From JBBIII01 sp037446575 (GTDB lineage: Bacteria > Bacteroidota > Ignavibacteria > UBA10030): DNA of 26,393 nucleotides. Shown here one piece after another: positions 24,023 to 26,393 of this stretch (position 1 is the stretch's first letter; each line of letters begins with the position of its first letter). The notes below the pieces were generated by a model, which saw nothing but the letters and a program-made list of their open reading frames with translations, was not told where the DNA came from and searched no databases. A program made the position numbers and the translations under genes. The stretch covers positions 1 through 26,393 of the forward strand of contig JBBIII010000031.1 of assembly GCA_037446575.1 (NCBI GenBank). Reading direction: 5' to 3'.

Positions 24023-25597
24023 ATGACCGATAAATATATTCTTGCCCACGAGCTTGGAACAAGCTCTAATAAAGCTGTTCTTACAACCGTTTCAGGCGAA
24101 ATTGTCGCAACAGCTCAGCATCACTATCCGCTTTACCATCCTCAGCCAAATTTTGCTGAAGAAGATCCTGCCGATTGGTGGAATGCCGTATGCGCTACTA
24201 CGCACGAAATAATAAAGAAAGCGAATATTTTACCTGAAAATGTTGCGGGAATAATTTTTTCATCGCAAATGCAAAATTTAATTCCGATGGATAAAAATGG
24301 AAATCCGCTCTATCGCTCTATCGGTTGGTTGGATGGAAGAAGCGCGGAAGTAATGCGCGAACAACTGTGGACCCCTCCACGCATTATGCGTTTTAATATT
24401 TTTCACTTGATTAACTTTTTAAAAATTACCGGCGGCGCGCCCGGACACACAGGTAAAGACCAAATTGGCAAATTATTATGGCTGAAGAAATATGAGCCGG
24501 AAATATTCGCTCGCGCTCATAAATTTATAGATGCGAAAGATTTTCTAATTTATAAATTGACTGGAAAATTTATTACATCGGTTGATGTTGCTGTGGTTTG
24601 GTGGTTGTTAGACACAAGAAAAAATAAGAATCAATGGAATGCAAAACTGTGTCGGCTTGCAGGCGTTACACCTGAACAGCTTTCGGAAGTAAAAGAAAGC
24701 ACAGCAATAATCGGCAGTGTTACCCCAGACGCCGCAAAAGAAATCGGGTTACTTGCCGGAACACCGGTTGTGAATGGAGCCGGCGATTTAGCCGCCGCGG
24801 CTGTTGGCTCTGGAGCTATTGGCGAAGGCGAGTTGCACATAAATCTCGGTACCAGCAGTTGGGTGGCAGGACACTTTTCAAAAAGAAAAATTGATTTAGC
24901 TCATTATACAGGTTGTATTGGAAGCGCATTTCCACAAAAATATTATTTAGGAATGGCGCATCAAGAAACCGCCGGGGTATGTTTAGAATGGCTAAAAAAC
25001 AAAATTCTCTATCATGAAGAACAACTTAAAGCCGAAGCGCAAGTTGCAAAAATATATGAACTGCTTGATCGTCTTGCCGCTCAAGTAAATCCCGGCGCTA
25101 ATGGTTTAATATTTACACCTTGGATGTATGGAGAACGAGCGCCTATTGATGACAGTTTTGTCCGCGCAGGATTATATAATCTCGGCTTAAATCATTCACG
25201 CGAACATATAATTCGCGCCGTACTGGAAGGCATTGCATTCAATACGCGCTGGGCAATGGAAACGCTCGAAAATCTTTATTCCCCTGTAAAAGAATTAAAC
25301 ATGATTGGCGGCGGAGCAAAGAGTCCGTTGTGGTGTCAAATTATGGCGGATATAACAAATAGAAAAATCAATCAAGTAGCAAATCCGAGTCTTGCCGGCG
25401 CAAAAGGCATGGCGTTGCTCGCATCGGCTTCGTTAGGTTTTATTAGTTCGCACGATGAAATAAAAAATTATATAAAAATTCGACAAAGCTTTTTGCCAAA
25501 TCTGGCTAATCGTAAATTGTACGATAATTTATTTTGTGAATTCAAAAATGTATATAAGCAAAATAAAAAATGGTACCGAAGGATGAATAAATTTTAG
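24023..25597 (+). CDS. FGGY-family carbohydrate kinase, xylulokinase-like
   Basis: The 524-residue cytoplasmic enzyme phosphorylates a sugar or polyol with ATP. It has the N-terminal phosphate loop HELGTSSNKA (9-18), the xylulokinase-like SSQMQNLIPMD (80-90) and GWLDGR (101-106), the catalytic Asp255 in NGAGD, the second phosphate motif NLGTSSW (274-280) and the adenosine motif GGGAKSPLWCQIMADI (429-444). The usual first-loop Asp (DLGT) is Glu10 here. ATG 24023 is preferred over an upstream TTG (23993) because the fold starts directly after it; GGTGGAAAG lies about 12 bases upstream. D-xylulose is the likeliest substrate by resemblance only. The next gene starts 18 bases on. Confidence 0.87.
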   Translation: MTDKYILAHELGTSSNKAVLTTVSGEIVATAQHHYPLYHPQPNFAEEDPADWWNAVCATTHEIIKKANILPENVAGIIFSSQMQNLIPMDKNGNPLYRSIGWLDGRSAEVMREQLWTPPRIMRFNIFHLINFLKITGGAPGHTGKDQIGKLLWLKKYEPEIFARAHKFIDAKDFLIYKLTGKFITSVDVAVVWWLLDTRKNKNQWNAKLCRLAGVTPEQLSEVKESTAIIGSVTPDAAKEIGLLAGTPVVNGAGDLAAAAVGSGAIGEGELHINLGTSSWVAGHFSKRKIDLAHYTGCIGSAFPQKYYLGMAHQETAGVCLEWLKNKILYHEEQLKAEAQVAKIYELLDRLAAQVNPGANGLIFTPWMYGERAPIDDSFVRAGLYNLGLNHSREHIIRAVLEGIAFNTRWAMETLENLYSPVKELNMIGGGAKSPLWCQIMADITNRKINQVANPSLAGAKGMALLASASLGFISSHDEIKNYIKIRQSFLPNLANRKLYDNLFCEFKNVYKQNKKWYRRMNKF

Positions 25598-25615
25598 AAT
25601 TACTGAAATTCTCTT

Positions 25616-26393
25616 ATGGAAGACTTATCTCAATATTGCGCAGAAGGAGCAACGTTTCAAGATCGGATGGTTGAAATTACAGAGGGAGTTAACCTTAGAG
25701 TTGTTACATTTCTTCCTCCTGTTGATGTGGGCAATCCGTCTGTATTGTTTATTCCGGGTTGGATTACACAGATGACGGCTTGGCAAGCCGTACTTAATGA
25801 TATATCTAAGGATCACATTGTTTTCTATGTCGAAACAAGAGAGAAAATTTCTTCACTTATGAAATCAGATGCAAATTACAGCGTATCCGCTATTGCTGAT
25901 GACATAGTTAAGCTTGTAGATAAATTGCATTTGCGTGAAAATCGGTATGTGATGTTTGGAAGTTCTTTAGGTGCAACTGTTATTATAGAAAGCTATCGTT
26001 TTCTTGTAAAGAAGCCGTGCGCCCTGATTCTGATCGGACCTAATGCAGTTTTTCGCGTCCCTTTAATCTGGAAAATCATTGTAACATTATTTTACCCGCC
26101 TTTGTATTCTTTAATAAAACCGACTGTCAAATGGTATTTGAAAAATTTCCGCCTTGATGTAAAATCGGACCAGGCGCAGTATGAAAAATATTGCTCTGCG
26201 CTGGATGCCGCCGATCCTTGGAAATTGAAGAAAGCCGTGCTTGCCGTTGCAAAATATAAAATCTGGGATAGATTAAAATTTATCGACTGCCCCGTGCTTC
26301 TTGTTGATGCTTCGAAAGATAAACTGCACGAACCGGAAAATTTGCGCAAAATTTCTTCTCTCTTGCCGGATGTAACAAAGATAGACCTAGAAA
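25616..26393 (+). CDS. Alpha/beta hydrolase, truncated by the window end
   Basis: An open frame of 259 codons runs from ATG 25616 off the right edge. It reads as an alpha/beta hydrolase: a beta-strand with the SVLFIPGWITQMTAW oxyanion-type segment (42-56), the nucleophile elbow MFGSSLGAT (113-121, Ser117), a variable cap region (about 140-215) and CPVLLVDASKDKLHEPENL with a candidate acid residue. The catalytic His would lie beyond the edge. No signal peptide is seen, so it is probably cytoplasmic. It starts 18 bases after the kinase and may be in the same operon, though no good ribosome binding site is visible. Substrate unknown. Confidence 0.78.
   Translation, partial: MEDLSQYCAEGATFQDRMVEITEGVNLRVVTFLPPVDVGNPSVLFIPGWITQMTAWQAVLNDISKDHIVFYVETREKISSLMKSDANYSVSAIADDIVKLVDKLHLRENRYVMFGSSLGATVIIESYRFLVKKPCALILIGPNAVFRVPLIWKIIVTLFYPPLYSLIKPTVKWYLKNFRLDVKSDQAQYEKYCSALDAADPWKLKKAVLAVAKYKIWDRLKFIDCPVLLVDASKDKLHEPENLRKISSLLPDVTKIDLE

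Noticed and set aside
1..26393. CRISPR arrays, tRNA or rRNA genes, insertion sequences
   Set aside because: No regularly spaced direct repeats, no tRNA-like cloverleaf and no transposase-like frame were seen when reading both strands by eye.

Overview
The window looks like chromosomal DNA from a free-living member of the Ignavibacteria/Chlorobi side of the Bacteroidota group. The evidence is an AT-rich composition, a secreted esterase ending in a Por-type (T9SS) sorting domain with the YPNPFNPTTTIKY signature, TonB-dependent receptors, an S46 dipeptidyl peptidase and PUR-repeat proteins. Many starts have clear AGGAG-type ribosome binding sites, and the two best promoters are sigma-70-like (TTGACa-N17-TATATT). 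Both fit Ignavibacteria better than typical Bacteroidetes. No mobile element, CRISPR array, tRNA or rRNA was seen.

Layout. (1) 1-487: no convincing gene. (2) 488-1597: half-length PurL/AIR-synthase-like protein with an altered active-site motif and a cysteine-rich loop. (3) 1702-8380: a thiamine salvage operon. A consensus promoter leads into a TPP riboswitch with a visible antiterminator/terminator switch, then two TonB-dependent receptors, thiamine pyrophosphokinase and an SSS-family symporter. Spacing is tight, with an ATGA overlap at the last junction. (4) 8531-9490: Xer recombinase. (5) 9558-11696 (-): S46 peptidase with DPP7-type residues. (6) 11802-13360 (+): small envelope protein and a metallo-beta-lactamase-fold lipoprotein. 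(7) 18170-13409 (-): tilS-hpt-ftsH, the widely conserved cluster, extended by a SEC59/DGK1-type polyprenol or lipid kinase. (8) 18814-18380 (-): protein with two PUR nucleic-acid-binding repeats. (9) 21189-19043 (-): groES-groEL with a promoter, a perfect CIRCE operator and a strong terminator. (10) 21461-26393 (+): CE6-like T9SS-secreted esterase, serine beta-lactamase-family hydrolase, xylulokinase-like FGGY kinase and a truncated alpha/beta hydrolase.

The best-integrated system is the thiamine module. The two receptors probably take thiamine or a precursor across the outer membrane, the symporter across the inner membrane, and the kinase turns thiamine into TPP, which then closes the riboswitch. 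The substrate of the symporter and the need for two receptors are inferences. The most unusual items are the cysteine-modified PurL paralogue, perfect or near-perfect palindromes placed in frame inside the T9SS sorting domain (with a third just after the stop codon), and the two-repeat PUR protein. I did not find a clearly new multi-gene system, and the rest of the window is largely housekeeping.
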